DNA of 64,000 nucleotides. It comes from Ophiostoma sp. CBS 140.51 (taxonomy: Eukaryota > Ascomycota > Sordariomycetes > Ophiostomatales > Ophiostomataceae). This document shows, in pieces, positions 52,301 to 64,000 of this stretch (within the stretch, counting starts at the first letter, position 1; every line of letters begins with the position of its first letter). Both the position numbers and the translations under genes were made by a program. Under the pieces are notes generated by a model that saw only the letters and a program-made list of their open reading frames with translations, ran no database searches and was not told the origin of the DNA. The DNA lies in the NCBI GenBank assembly GCA_029298735.1, contig JANSLP010000031.1, forward strand, positions 62,001-126,000, given 5' to 3'.

Positions 52301-55300
52301 GCGTTGTTTGTGCTGTCTGTGATGCTTGACGGGCGGAAGACGGCACTGTGTCGGAGTTAACCTATGGGTAGTGTTCAAACAGTACAAAGTACGATCGGAT
52401 CGATACACTGTCAGCTGCCAGCTGGAACCAGACGGCGATACAACTGGGTTTCTGGGTCTCTGATCTTTGGTTCTCGCCGTTTGAGTCAGAGGCGGCTGCA
52501 GCAATGTTGCAAAAGGCACAAGGCACAAACAAGGCAGGAACGCTGAAGGCAACGAGACGGACAAACACACGGATATAGGCCTGAGGCAAGAACGGAAAGG
52601 CAACTGCCATCACAACCCGTAATTGTTCCCGTTCCTGCTGTTTCTTGCTCGTACTCTCTTGATATCGATATTGTGACCTGGGACCAGTGAAAGGCTGTCA
52701 ACGACACTCACAAACCGATACTTGGCAATACACATAACTCGTCCGTTTCCTTTTTGGGAAGTAAAATACGATATTTCGAAAGCTGACAGTCGATATTACT
52801 GCAAGTGTCTGCCCGTTTGGGTATTGTGAAGTGGCGTTTGAGCGTTTGAGTAAGGAATGGGTTGCTTGCTTTTTCAGGTCCCCTTTTTTGTTGTCGCTAT
52901 CACAGCCAAAGTGGTTCCGCTAGTAGCGTTGCGCTGAAGAAATGCGTCCAACGGGCGATAAAAACGTGTTGAAACGGACACCAAAAATAACGGCCACAGG
53001 GGAAGCACCACACAGGGCACTACCCACACACCGTCCATACACTGTCCACACACAGTTGGGGCCAGCGACCGCTAATAAAACGCGCTTTTGTGGGTAGCGT
53101 TTTAATGGGCTTTCTCGCTTTTAATGAGAAATGGCGCTGCTCGGCAATGAGCATAACATGAACGCGTCAATCATTGCACTCCGCAAAATGGCTGCAATTT
53201 AAAGAGCGAAATAACAAAATGGAAAGAGCCCAAAAGGGAAGGGGAAAGAACGGGACAACCAGACAAGCTACCACACATGCACGCGTTGACGAACAACAAT
53301 CAAAATGGATGAACCAGGAAGGACGGGATCCAGTAAACAAAAAGGAAAGAGCTAACAACGCGGTTTCCCTTTCTTCCATTGACGCTCGCTTTGGTGCAAG
53401 ACCCCCAAATGTGCGCAAAATGCATTGCCGGATCCGTACTTTGTATGTTGTTTTGTTTGGTCGGTGCGGACAAAAGACAACAAGATATGGCACGTGGCAC
53501 GTGTAAATGAAAGGAAGAGCACACGCCGAGAAGAAAGGCATGGTGATAAAGAGCTCTTTATGTTATTTGCAATTAGGTTCGAATTGAATATGCATTGGGC
53601 TCTTGTCAACAAGACGATGGCCGGGCCCATCGTGCCTTCCTTCGAACACAGTTCGTCGTGTTGACATGGAAGGTGCGAGGCTGCTTGGCACATCTTTCGG
53701 AGCAGCTAAAGGAAGGAAGCAAAAGAAAAACAAGGTGAAAACGGCAGGCACGACTACGTCATAAATATCAACTCCGAATGACTCCTTCCGATTGATGTGC
53801 CCCTTGCGCCAAAACTGTCGTGCCTGCCTCTTTCGACCCTTTCCCACGACACCAAAAGCCAACGGGCCAAGAAAGGAAGGCTGTTGGGGCTGAGAACGGC
53901 GATTTCGGTTTCCCCCATCGTGAGACAAACAACCAACCTCAACACAAACGGCCTCCCTTGGCTTCTCCCTTATAACGCAGCACCCCACGCTGTGGCAAGC
54001 TGTCCATATTCTCCCTTGAGAGGAAGAAGAGGGAAAAGACGGAAGCTATCAAAGAACGTCAATCGAAGCGATGAAAGCAGGCAACAGGAAGCCCAAACGA
54101 GATACAGACAGGCACTGATGATGGCACGGCTTCCGATGTTGACAGAATGTCATGGATATCATGTGGTGGCTTGCCCTTTTGGAGTGATGCCCCTTTCTTG
54201 ATGGCTCCCCTTCTTGATATGTCTCAAACGCCAGGGCCAAGGCCAGGGCCAAGACAACGCGAGTTTCCTATTTCCTTGGAGCCGGGGCTGGCCTCAATGG
54301 GTCCGTCCACCTTCAAATGTGTATGTGTATTCTCCTTTCTCCTGTCCCTACCCTTGCCCTTCTCCTTTCCCCAATGCGGCCTCGTTGCTTTTCGTTGCTC
54401 TTCAATTTCAACTGTTGGCTAATGCTCGCTGTCTACACAGTAACCCTCCATTTTTAATACCGGCTACGGCTGCAGCATCCGAGCTTTTGTTCTGTGCGCT
54501 GTCTGGTCGTGCTTTTGCAGATGTTCGCTCCCCTATTCCTCCTTCTTTCATAACGCCCCTTGCCGTTTCCAGCAAAGACAATACCAAGACGACAGACGTG
54601 CTGCATATGCTCCTTTCCCGACAGATACAAAATGGAGGTGGAGAGTTCCCCACATCAAATACGGAGGTAGGGGTCGTCTTTCAGTCCTTTTCGTTGCTTG
54701 CTCCCTACGCACGGAGCACGGAGCAGTCCGTACGGCGCGCCAGGGGAAGTAAGGGTCCCCAAGGTCCAAGGTCCAGAATCCAGAACAAGCGGACCCTGCA
54801 TGACAGGTCTGTAGGTCGGCATCGACTAGGACCTTTGATAACGACAACGCCAGCAACGGAAGTCGCTTGCAGGCAAATCCATGGTCCCAGCAACAGCCTC
54901 GGCCGTTCAACAATACGAACTATGAACGGGGGATTTGCATTGGCAGCGTGTACGAAAGGAAATCTTGCTATCATCCTAAACCCCGACAAAGGCCACTGCT
55001 AAAAGTGCCAAATGCGTCCAGCGGGAACAAATAAAGAGGAACATCGACTTTGGAAGAAGTGACAAAGGAGCCAGAAAAACAGTGTGGTGGATTTTCCCGA
55101 TATACATCCTAACTCCAAATTTGTGGAGTAGAAAGGCAAGGGTATTGACAGAGTGTCAGAGGGACAGAAGATCCTTCCTCCGAAGGGCTGAGTCGCCGCT
55201 AGCCAACGAGATGAGAAAGTTGTGGATTCGTACAACAGCATGCTCACAACCCAACTGAGTGAGAACTCACTTTTCCGCACGGCACAAGGCTTCCACAGCC

Positions 55301-58300
55301 TCTTTGGAAGTGATAAGGCACAGCAAGATGCTTCTCTCGCCTCATTTTTTTAGGGTTTGAATGTTCCTTCACTCTTGGCGCCGGCTCCGTCTCCGTTGAC
55401 TTTGTATGGTGTTTTGAGCTGCTGTGCCGTGCATGGCCTCGCCATTAATTCTCGTTTCTCTTGGCCAGTCCTTTGCCATGTTCCTTCGGTCAGCGAAAGT
55501 CTGACAGACGATGCCCAGTATCTCACTGTTGCGAACAAGGCTTGCGTCGGATTTGTACTTTTCGTTCTATTGTTTCCCCGTTTACTTCTAAACTCTGACA
55601 TTTAAACTTTTCACAGCCTACTTTATTCCTTGGTGGACTTTACCCGTGGTGTGACGCAGACGGAATTTGCCACTCTTTCCTATACAATCCATGCCACGCT
55701 ATGAGATCTCTTGATTGAAGTAAAGAAAAGAGCATGGCTTGTTTCCAAATTAATATATGCTTTTTAGAAACGACACCCAGAATACTGTCTGTTGTCGGCC
55801 CTTCTCTAGTTCTTGGTGCCCCTGGGGAGATGGGTCCGGGAAAGAGAGCTTCGTAAGTACGTTTCGTACGCGCTGACATTCAACATTAAAGAGGCTTTTC
55901 TCATGTGCCTGTGATTGCAGCGTCTTACCTCTGTATGATCACGTAGGACAACTACAGCCATGGTCTACCTTGTACCCAGCCAAAAGGCAATCTTGCAGAA
56001 ACTCGAACGGGATCTCTTGTACCTGTACCATCATGCATCCGTACCACTTCTCTACATGCACTGCAATTTCTCGTAAACTTCGCCTACGTCATGTCCCGCA
56101 AGAGGAGCACACGACGCAACGTTCTCTTTTCCCGTAGGAAGGGGAGATCAATATCGTGATTATTGTGACGCAGAAAGACGGGATCGTTGCGGACTTAAGG
56201 GGAACAACGGGAGGGCAGAGTCCTTTCCTACCTCGAAGCTCGGGGAAGCTGTGCCGTGTCCTCCTTGATGAACATGGGCTTGATCTCCGAGCAGGGAAGA
56301 CCTTGGAAAGACTAGGAAGACTAAGAAGACAGACATGTCTCCGTTCTAAGACGGGTCTCTGTCCTACATGTCGAATCTGGCAGACAAGTAAATCAGTAAA
56401 TCGAAGGGGGGCCAACATTCTGATCGTAAACAATTTGACCTAGAGACAGAACATCTGTACAAATAGAAGAGAAACAAAATGAAGCGAACATGCAATCAAA
56501 ATGCATGGTTGGCAGTTTGTGCGGCGTAATACGTCGTGCGTATGGAATAAATGCTTCTACATAACCACCCTAAGGCAACTCTACACGAGGATGAGATGTT
56601 TGATATATTCAAGCAATGCTATCGTCCTCTATCTGGTTTCAGAGGAGCTACGCACACGGAGCATACGTATTCCTGCCTTGCTTCTTCTTTTCCTTGCAAC
56701 GTCTTTTCAGCTTTTATGCCCACTGCCATGCCTGTTTTACGGGCTCAAAATGTAAGACCTCTTGTCTTGTAGTCAAAGCCCATGCATGAAGTCGAGTGAA
56801 CCAGTCAGAACATCTGGAAGGGTCCTGAAGCTTTGTGTCCTGTCTCTTCCAACATTTAGAGAAACACCGACCTGGTGGGACTTAATGAGATGGGATGGGA
56901 CTAGGAAAGGAAGAAGGTTGACCATCGTCCGCCCCAGATCAGACCAGTCCGTCCAGGGGATCGGAGACAAACTTTTTGAACGATCAGCGGCCAGACGCAA
57001 GGGAAGGTCAAAAGCGCACTGCCGCTAACCGCACAGGCTTAGGGCAACCAGACAACCCCCTGTCCCATGCGTTTTTCTACACATTTTTACTTTTAAAAAC
57101 GTCGATTTAGCAGCTTCAAAACTACCCCGAGAAGATCGACATGCAGACGGACCGTCTCTAGAACGCGGTTTTAACGTTCAACGGATCTTGGTATCTTTAC
57201 TACCTTCTTACTGTTTCGGTTTTCCATGCGTGGATTCGATAGTTTGATGCAAGTGAGGTGGACTTGTATTCTCGAGAACATCTAGATTCATGCTGCAAAG
57301 GGGTGTCGATTGGATCTCGCGGCGATACTGTGAGGATAGGCAGTGGATTTAGTGAATTTACACAAACTATGAAATAAAGACACTGTATATCAAACCACCC
57401 ATACTTGCATTAAACGACGTACGCAATTCAGTTCCCCGCATCACCTTTCGCATGATGCAAAGCATGCTGTGTATGTATTTATTATGAACAATGTAAACAT
57501 ACGACATACGGTTTCCCTTGTCTACCCCGGATTGGCATCTCCTTGTTTGTCAAACAACTCCAGGAAATGCTGTAAGGAAACGCGTGGCAGTCTCCACGAA
57601 CGTGGGAAATAGACTGGAATCATCTATTTGCAGGCTATATACGGAGAACCTGAGAGGCACCATCTACTCTGAATGCTAATTATTCGACGAGTGCTTTACA
57701 GATTCATATAAATGTCACTAGGAATTGGCCATACCGGGACTGCCGTCCGCGACCCGCCATCCCGTCCTTTAGACAGCGGCTTCTCCGCTAAGACTTATCC
57801 CGGTGCAAGCGAACCTGTGCTCTTTCTTGGACTGACTATTTATAGCAAGACGGAGGCACTCTACGAAGTGCATTGCGTCTCTACTCTATGTAGTCGAGCA
57901 CTCTACTTCGACTATTCCGTTATCTTAATTTTTCTATGTAAAAACGGGACAGATAGCAGATGTCTTTCAATCACACGCAAGTTCATCTGATGAGTGAAAA
58001 CGGAGCTGCACTCATGACGATCAGTCGCCCGGGTAAATATGAAAGACGGGCCCAAACTTGAGAGAGGTTGTGTTGGACTCGAATAGCAAAAATTATCAGA
58101 TGGTTTTTCATGACGAGTGAATCATCCATTTTCTACAAACTGTGATACGGAACCGTAAAAAACATGCAATTTTGCCATTTTCTTTCCAGACTCTTGATAT
58201 TCAAAACCACTGGCCAATGGGAACCGTGTACCCTTTCTGATATTCACAGACCCCCTGATTTTCTGGGGTACAGCTATTGTGATATGATCGTGGACAACAC

Positions 58301-58839
58301 CATGTATGCTGCAAATGCGATTGATGGATAATCATCACTATCAAGCGTGGTTATCATTAATTCTGAGCTCTGGTCTTCTTTTGCGAGTGGGAGCAAAAGC
58401 TTGGACTGTCTTTTTTTCTCTTTTGGTGGTTTGGTGTTTGGACAACCCCTGACGCTGCTCCCGATGCGACGGGATATTGGCAAAGAGCTCCTCTCCACAC
58501 CGACGAAGCTGCGACAATTGCTGTATCAAGATTCTGGTTTCGCCTTTTTGCGGAGAACTCCATCAGTTTTTCTCCATTCTATTCTTACCTCTTTCTGAAA
58601 GTGAAATGTTTCTGACGTTTGTGTTTCATCTTTCCTACAGACAAGAAAAAGGGTCTTTCCCCTCCTGTACCAAGTATATTCCAAAAAGATGCGCGTGCGC
58701 ATTCGTAGACGTTCTATAGATTCTCATAAAAGAAGCCGTGCCCTCTTTTTCTTTGGATTGTTTCACTCGTTTGAAAAAGCAAATATCACCAACAACACAC
58801 ATTCGAAGCAGACAGCTTCACCGAAAGACAACCGCCACC
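49368..58839. other. gene desert of about 9.5 kb
   Basis: The first part (to about 51.3 kb) is GA-rich on the plus strand, so pyrimidine-rich in the sense direction of the leftward Cid1-like gene: probably its long leader and promoter. The rest (51.3-58.5 kb) has short direct repeats (for example TTGTCTGGC at 51.8 kb and GGCCAAGGCCAGGG at 54.2 kb), A/T-rich parts around 57.1-58.3 kb, and no splice-supported gene. The longest open frame, about 54214..55002 (+), lacks an ATG until its second half. I saw no terminal repeats or transposase-like protein. Confidence 0.5.
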
Positions 58840-59901
58840 ATGTTCTCCTCACTTACAACCAAGCTGGCCATGAAGAAGATGGGCATCTCCAGCGACACGT
58901 TCAACTTTTCAATGCCCAATATGGGCGGTGACAGCAGCGTCGCCGCAGACGACACAAGAACCGCCAACAAGCTCAAGAAAACGCGCACGACACCACTGCC
59001 GCCAGGTACTGTGCCCGGTCTCGATGACGCCGACGATCTCGATGGGAGTGGAAGCCGCGGCAACTCTGGCGGAAAACAATGGCCCGCTTGGATGTCCGTC
59101 AAGGCGCTGCCACTCACCGTCCAGCCATGGCTGACGCCGCCGCCGGCACCCATCCCGGTGGCCACGGCGTGCCCGCAAAAGGGCGATACGGCGCCGTTGG
59201 ACCGGGACCGGAAACTGACCGTCGGTGGTGGCGGGAAGCCTGTCGTTGTCGTGTTTCTCCGTTGTGTGGGGTGTGCTTGTAAGTACTCTGCGTAGCTGGC
59301 AGAGTATTTCTTGACGGCTTGATTATTTGCTAACGTGCATGTGTACCTAGTCGCCCAGAAAACCTTCTTGAATCTCCGCACGCTGGCCAACCGCTACGCT
59401 GGCCAACTCACATGCATTGCCGTCTCACACTCCTCGCTGCCGGCTACCCAGAAATGGCTTGACTTGTTGGGCGGCGCGTGGAACGTGCAGATTGTTATTG
59501 ACGAGGACCGCGCCGTGTATGCGGCCTGGGGTCTGGGACTGGGCTCGGTCTGGTACGTCCTGAACCCGAGCACACAGATCCAGGGCTGGAAGGAGACGGG
59601 GTGGCTGGGCCAGACTGTGGCCGGCTACATGGAGCAGCGGCGGCCGGGCAAGGGTGGGGCTGCCGCAACGGACAAGAAGGCCGCCGCTCCAGTTGAAGCG
59701 CCACCGCCAATGGCCGGGACAGGTGGCTCAGGTGTGGTGGATGCCGTGTCGGACGGCCCGGCAACCATTATGGGAAACAAGTGGCAGCAGGCCGGTGCGT
59801 TTGCTGTCAACAGCCGGGGTGTCGTCATGTTTGGCCAGAAGGCGTTGCGGGCAGACGATGTGCTGGATCTAGACCAGGCAATTGCTTCTCTGGGACTGTG
59901 A
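58840..59901 (+). CDS. AhpC/TSA (Prx-like2) family protein
   Basis: Exons are 58840..59278 and 59351..59901, giving 329 residues. The 72-bp intron has donor GTAAGT and acceptor CCTAG. ATG 58840 has the best context in the window (GCCACCATG). Residues 1-120 include a Lys/Pro/Gly-rich disordered part and TACPQKGD. The domain follows: KPVVVVFLRCVGCA, with a CVGC pair just before the splice site, joined to FAQKTFLNLRTLANRY, then LTCIAVSHSSLPATQKWLD, VQIVIDEDRAVYAAWGLGLG, and a C-terminal part NKWQQAGAFAVNSRGVVMFG. This is the thioredoxin-fold AhpC/TSA antioxidant family of fungi, related to animal PRXL2 (FAM213). A peroxidase or protein-thiol role is possible; the family lacks a well-proven substrate. 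The CXXC rather than a single peroxidatic Cys suggests thioredoxin-like chemistry. Confidence 0.82.
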
Positions 59902-61323
59902 TGACAGATAAGAGATATTCATGTACGATGACGGGCGTTGGCTGTTTCTTTTGTTTGATGGTTTGTTGCTTCCTGATATCTGGGTAGTTTGGAGTCTTTG
60001 GCGTTTGGTGGTGCTCTTTAAGTTCTACGCAATATGCAATTCATAAAACTGAATGATCAGATGTGATTTTCTGTACTAGCTGTGTACTGTGTTGTGTGTG
60101 AGTGTAGTGTAAATAAATTCAATATCCAAATTCAATATCAAGACGCCCCGAGTACCTAGGAAGTTCCGTTAATAAGACAAGGGCTAAGGCCTTGTCATAT
60201 CATGATCACCCGGGAGTACCAAAGTACCAAAAGGTCGAGAAAAGACAGACGTCAATATAAGAAACCAAAAGGAACCAAGCCCGGTGTCCAGAATAAACAA
60301 AACTAGCCTCTGCCATTGTCCAAAGAGTCCGGAGGCAAAATGTGCAAAAAAACCGTTGCCGGTATCATAAACAGGTCCTGTTCCTACTGTGTACCATGCC
60401 GTTCCCTTACGCCAGTTCCAAAGTCGGTAGTATCATCGTCATATCTCATGTCGTTTCACTGTGTTGCTTGCCTGTTTGCTCTCGCTTTGTTGTTTGACGC
60501 CTTGGTTGAATATTTCTCGATAGTAAAATAAAATCCGTTCTGTTCCTTTTTTTGTGTGACCATCCCCAGCACATCCCAAATAACAATATAAAAAGCAAAA
60601 ACAACAATTGATGACCTAAAACCGAAAGAAGACAAAAGAGGAGGGGAGGGGGAGAATAACCGACGCAACATCCGCCATTACTTGCAAGGGACCTCCCCGG
60701 GGGTGTAATAAATAAAAGTATAAGTGCGTAAAAGCAAAACAACCCGAAAGGAAACACAGCCCAAGTAAAAAATCAAAAGCCCCAATAAAAAAAGCAAATA
60801 CAACGCACAGAACAACCCATGAAAAGAAGAGACAAAAATGAAAATGAAAAACCAAACCACCCTCCAAGAAAAAGATATTTCCCTCGTTGCTCCTTTGTGA
60901 TGTGCAATAAAAGAAAATGAAACAGAAACATCCCAAGAACCGCCAAAGATAATGAAAAGCCACCAATATAACGACCCAGGGGAAAACACGGCCCCAAGAA
61001 ATAAGTCAACTGCGCCGACAAGACGATAAGGGTTGTTGTGTGGAAAACGAGAACCCAAGCTCTAAATCCGTAACTCGAGCCAAAGAAAAGCCGTTTCGGT
61101 AGCAGGGGAAGATGAAGCAGCAAAAGACGCCTCGTGTGTAGTGTAAAGCAATGAAATGAGAAAACAAACACCAACCCAACCACAGAAACAAAACCAAAAG
61201 AAAACACGCGGCCATTGCAGAAAAGGCACCAGACGGCATCAACATTCAATCCACTCATGAACCGGGTGACGGCGGTCTGTTAGACGAGCCCTTTGGTGGC
61301 CGAGGATGCTTGGACGATGGATT
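59902..61323. other. convergent 3' regions, Prx-like gene / low-complexity protein gene
   Basis: From about 60.5 to 61.25 kb the plus strand is A-rich, so the minus strand is T-rich and carries Phe/Leu/Ser-rich open frames (up to 161 codons, 61258..60773). This is probably a long 3' untranslated region of the leftward gene. No gene is supported. Confidence 0.5.
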
Positions 61324-63521
61324 CTAGCCCCAGACGCTGGCCTGGACACCCATACCGGGCTTGCTGCTGTTGCCCCAGACGCTGCCGCCACGGCTGCTCC
61401 AGCCGGACACGCCCATAGAGCCATCCGGAGTGGTAGCCGACGGGTTGGAGGATGAGCCGCTGGCTGGTGCGTTGTCACCGTTCGAGCCGGGGGCCGGGAA
61501 GCCACCGCTGTGGGCCTGGGGAGACGCAAGAGGAGTAGTCGACCGCTTGTTCAGCGAAGGGTTGGCGGCGGATGAGCTGCCGCTAACAGACGGGCGGGTG
61601 CCAATGGGCGCAACAGCGCTGCCCTGGTTGACGTTGGAGCCGGGCTTGCCATTGATGGGCGAGTTACCGGGGGATGACGTGTTGGTGCGGCTGGCCTGAG
61701 AGGCCTGCTGCGGGGCGCTACCGCCGATGTTGGGCTGCGGGCTGGCGGTGCTGTTAGCACGAGACCGCGGGGTGGCACCGATCGAGGGCGAAGAAGTCGT
61801 GACACCATCCTTGGAGACAGAGCCATCAGCGGCAGAGCCCGGTGGCGGGGCACGACCGTACTCGTAGGCCAGGGGCGAGGGACCACGCTGCGAAGAGGAG
61901 CCGGGAGGGCCGTGGAGGGGGCCGGGCACACCGGGGCGCGGGGTGCCAGTCTCATCAATGTAGCCGCCGGTTTCGGCGAAAGAGCCCTCACCGTACAGGG
62001 CGCTACGCTGGCGGGCAATCAGGTCGCGGCGTTCGGTCTCGGACATGCTACCGGGGCTAAGGGTGCGGTCGGGCTTGTTGCCAAAGGACGAAAGCTCAGC
62101 GATCATAGCTGCGGAGTCAAAAAGGGCAACAATGTTAGTCCGGCAAGTTCATTTCCAAACACGAGAATATGTCAACGGTGGTGAGAGTTGAGGGTGGGTT
62201 TCGGGTCAGAGCAGAAGGGTTCAAAAGACACAGCCCAAACTTCCGGGTTGGAGAGGAGAGGGGGAAAAGAGCAGGAGAAGAAAAATGGCACTTGCGGTAG
62301 CTACAAACAATGTGAAAGGTGTTGAATTTGACAAGGAAAAACAGCGGTCTCTTTTCGGTCCCTTTTCCCTCTCCCTGTAGAGTGTTGTCCAGCTCTTCTC
62401 GGCTCTGTAAAAATGGCCGTCCTTTTTTGAGATAAAAAATCAAGTATTGCTCTTTCCCGTTCTATATCCTGAAGTCCCGGAGTATGTGTTTTTGCTCTCC
62501 CCTGTGCCGTATAAAATGCAAAAACGTATATCAAATGCAAACAATGAAGAAAACGAGATAACCAAAAGGTGAAATGACAGGAACGAAAGGACGATGTGGG
62601 AGGGACGACGACAAAAGGACAGGTCGAAAGGGTTTCCGTGTCTGATGCCAAATGTGTCTTGGGTGTTGCTTTTGTGTTGTGCTTTGTGTATATGTGTTGA
62701 AGTTATACGGAGGGGGAAGGCCTACTTCGGTTGTATTGCTGCTCCTGGTGGTAGTTTCTAAGTTCCCGTTCACGCTGTGCAGCCATACGGCGCTTAGCCT
62801 GGATCACCTGCTCAGCCTCGTTGGAGCCGCGCGACGACTGGTGTCTCTGGCTTGCGTAGAAGTTCTGGAGGTTCGACTGGTGGGCGCCGCGAGCGTCGCC
62901 AAACTCAGCCATCGAGTGGGGGCGGTTATTCATGTGTCCCTGGCGGCCCTCTGGGTGGAGAGAAAAGAGACGTGTTAGTGGTTGTGCAAAGGGGGAAACC
63001 GGTGCCCCGTCGCCGATGGTAGCGTTGTCAGCCAAGGGACATCGGTAACGGAGCATCGACAACAAAGACAAAGAAAGTTAACCGGGGCCGAGTGGCCAAG
63101 CTCCCGGGCAAAACGCGTTTGGGAACTCACCAAAGCCCGGTTGCTTCCTAGCAGGGCCGATAGGGGGAGAACTCCACTCACGTCGGCCAGGCACTCCAAA
63201 CATCTTGCCGCTCTTGACCAGGTTGTCAACGGCACGATCCACCTCTGTATCGCCAGTCAGTCAATTTGCCCCATATCCAACAATCCTCCCGTATCATGAT
63301 CCTGATATTTGTTTCGCTGTGGGGACGTTGGGACGGTCCGACATACCATCGAGCTGGTGGTAAAAGGGAAGACCCTCCTGACCCTGCGCCGGCGGCGGCG
63401 GGGCCGAGCTGGGGACGGTGGAGCTAGCACCGGAACGGACAGTCTGGCTGTCGATATCCAGGTCGTTCCATGCGTTCTGGCCGACGGCAGGCCATGGCCG
63501 AGAACCCTCGTAGTATGACAT
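61324..63521 (-). CDS. low-complexity fungal protein, unknown function (four exons)
   Basis: Exons are 63521..63347, 63244..63131, 62950..62726 and 62108..61324, giving 432 residues; the introns are 102, 180 and 617 bp with donors GTATGT, GTGAGT and GTAGGC. Phases agree at each junction. The product starts MSYYEGSRPWPAVGQNAWND, then LPFYHQLDEVDRAVDNLVKS joined to GKMFGVPGRREWSSPP. A helical, charged block is VIQAKRRMAAQRERELRNYH followed by QEQQYNRTMIAELSSFGNKP; next comes MSETERRDLIARQRSALYGE. The last 200 residues are Ser/Pro/Gly/Asn-rich and end GMGVQASVWG. The ordered part of about 200 residues looks conserved, with an AKRRMAAQRERELR helix that might bind nucleic acid or a partner. I do not recognise a function. 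Trp-containing repeats near the end (VSGWSSRGGSVWGN) are noteworthy. Confidence 0.75.
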
Positions 63522-64000
63522 GATGTATAGTTGTGTAAAAACGGTGCGAAGAAAACACGAAGGGGGTCGTTGCGGCGGGACGGAGTATGGAGGTCTACGC
63601 GGACCCTGAAAGAAAAAACTTCTCTAACAACCGGCTCGTCAAAAGAGGAGGAAGGGGAAGGAGTCGAAGAATCAAGGAAGCCGATCGTGTCGTGTCGCTG
63701 TTGTAACGTCGGACGCGCGCGTTGTGATTGCGGCAGGAAAACTAGTCTGTCTGTGGAAATCGGACAATTTGTTAACAAAACTGATCCGCGGCCATTTACA
63801 ACCTAAAAAAGTGATGAATGAAAGTTGTCCCCCAGAAAAAAGTTGGTGCCGAAAAATAGCACTCGTGGAGCGTGGCGAGTCGGCCGAGGTGGTTTAGGGT
63901 CAAAAAAGTGCAATGTTGGTGCATGGAAAGCGAGGTTCTTGACAAGGCGGCAGAAAAAAGGTCCACTGAGACATAAAAAGTGCAAGGGTAAAAAAGACGC
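63522..64000. other. upstream region of the low-complexity protein gene
   Basis: Probably leader and promoter of the leftward gene; A-rich at the right edge. No gene is seen up to the window end. Confidence 0.45.

Noticed and set aside
53560..53600. Possible tRNA B-box (GGTTCGAATT)
   Set aside because: No matching T-stem, A-box or acceptor stem can be formed around it.
60773..61258. 161-codon minus-strand frame after the low-complexity protein gene
   Set aside because: T-rich 3' region; poly-Phe/Leu composition and no recognisable domain.

Overview
The window is nuclear DNA of a filamentous ascomycete (Pezizomycotina, most likely a Sordariomycete). Evidence for this: short 50-120 bp GT..AG introns with CTAAC/CTGAC-type branch points, GC-rich third codon positions, pyrimidine-rich leaders, wide gene spacing, and typical fungal genes (asco-laccase, Ctr3-type copper transporter, LaeA-like methyltransferase, a PRO45/SLMAP-type FHA protein, a Cid1-like nucleotidyltransferase). 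Genes lie on both strands with no operon-like grouping. I support 18 protein genes by reading splice sites and joining exons, and list two weak small-gene candidates. I found no rRNA, tRNA, CRISPR array or intact transposon.

Layout. 0-5 kb: the 5' part of an SRP9/SRP21-type gene (-, cut by the left edge), the COMPASS subunit Swd2 (-) and a mitochondrial oxaloacetate-type carrier (+). 5-7.4 kb: a laccase (-) with an unusual Gly/Ser/Pro linker and an encoded DSGL C-terminus. 7.4-12.2 kb: a gene-poor stretch. 12.2-17.7 kb: Mgr2/ROMO1 (-, four exons) and the FHA/tail-anchored STRIPAK-type protein (+). 18-24.6 kb: a divergent SPOUT-methyltransferase/thioredoxin pair and the mitoribosome assembly factor Rsm22 (+). 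25-29.7 kb: a divergent Ctr3-like copper transporter (-) and a ferric/cupric reductase (+), together a plausible reduce-then-import metal module. 29.7-36.3 kb: a four-span membrane protein behind a very long pyrimidine-rich leader and a LaeA-like methyltransferase. 37.8-42.8 kb: a doubtful small gene, a mitochondrial serine/homoserine O-acetyltransferase with two CACGTG boxes upstream, and an ascomycete protein of unknown function. 44-49.4 kb: a 1750-residue Cid1-like terminal nucleotidyltransferase with polyglutamine and histidine repeats. 49.4-58.8 kb: a gene desert of about 9.5 kb. 58.8-63.5 kb: a Prx-like2/AhpC-TSA protein (+) and a four-exon low-complexity protein (-) with a 617-bp intron.

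Functional themes. Most genes are housekeeping: mitochondrial biogenesis (Mgr2, Rsm22, carrier, O-acetyltransferase), chromatin and RNA (Swd2, SPOUT, Cid1-like), and SRP. Metal and redox biology recurs: laccase, Ctr3-like transporter, metalloreductase, thioredoxin and the Prx-like protein. I saw no convincing new multi-gene system. The best leads are the laccase linker, the Cid1-like protein's repeats, the copper/reductase promoter, and exon-like frames inside supposedly empty DNA.
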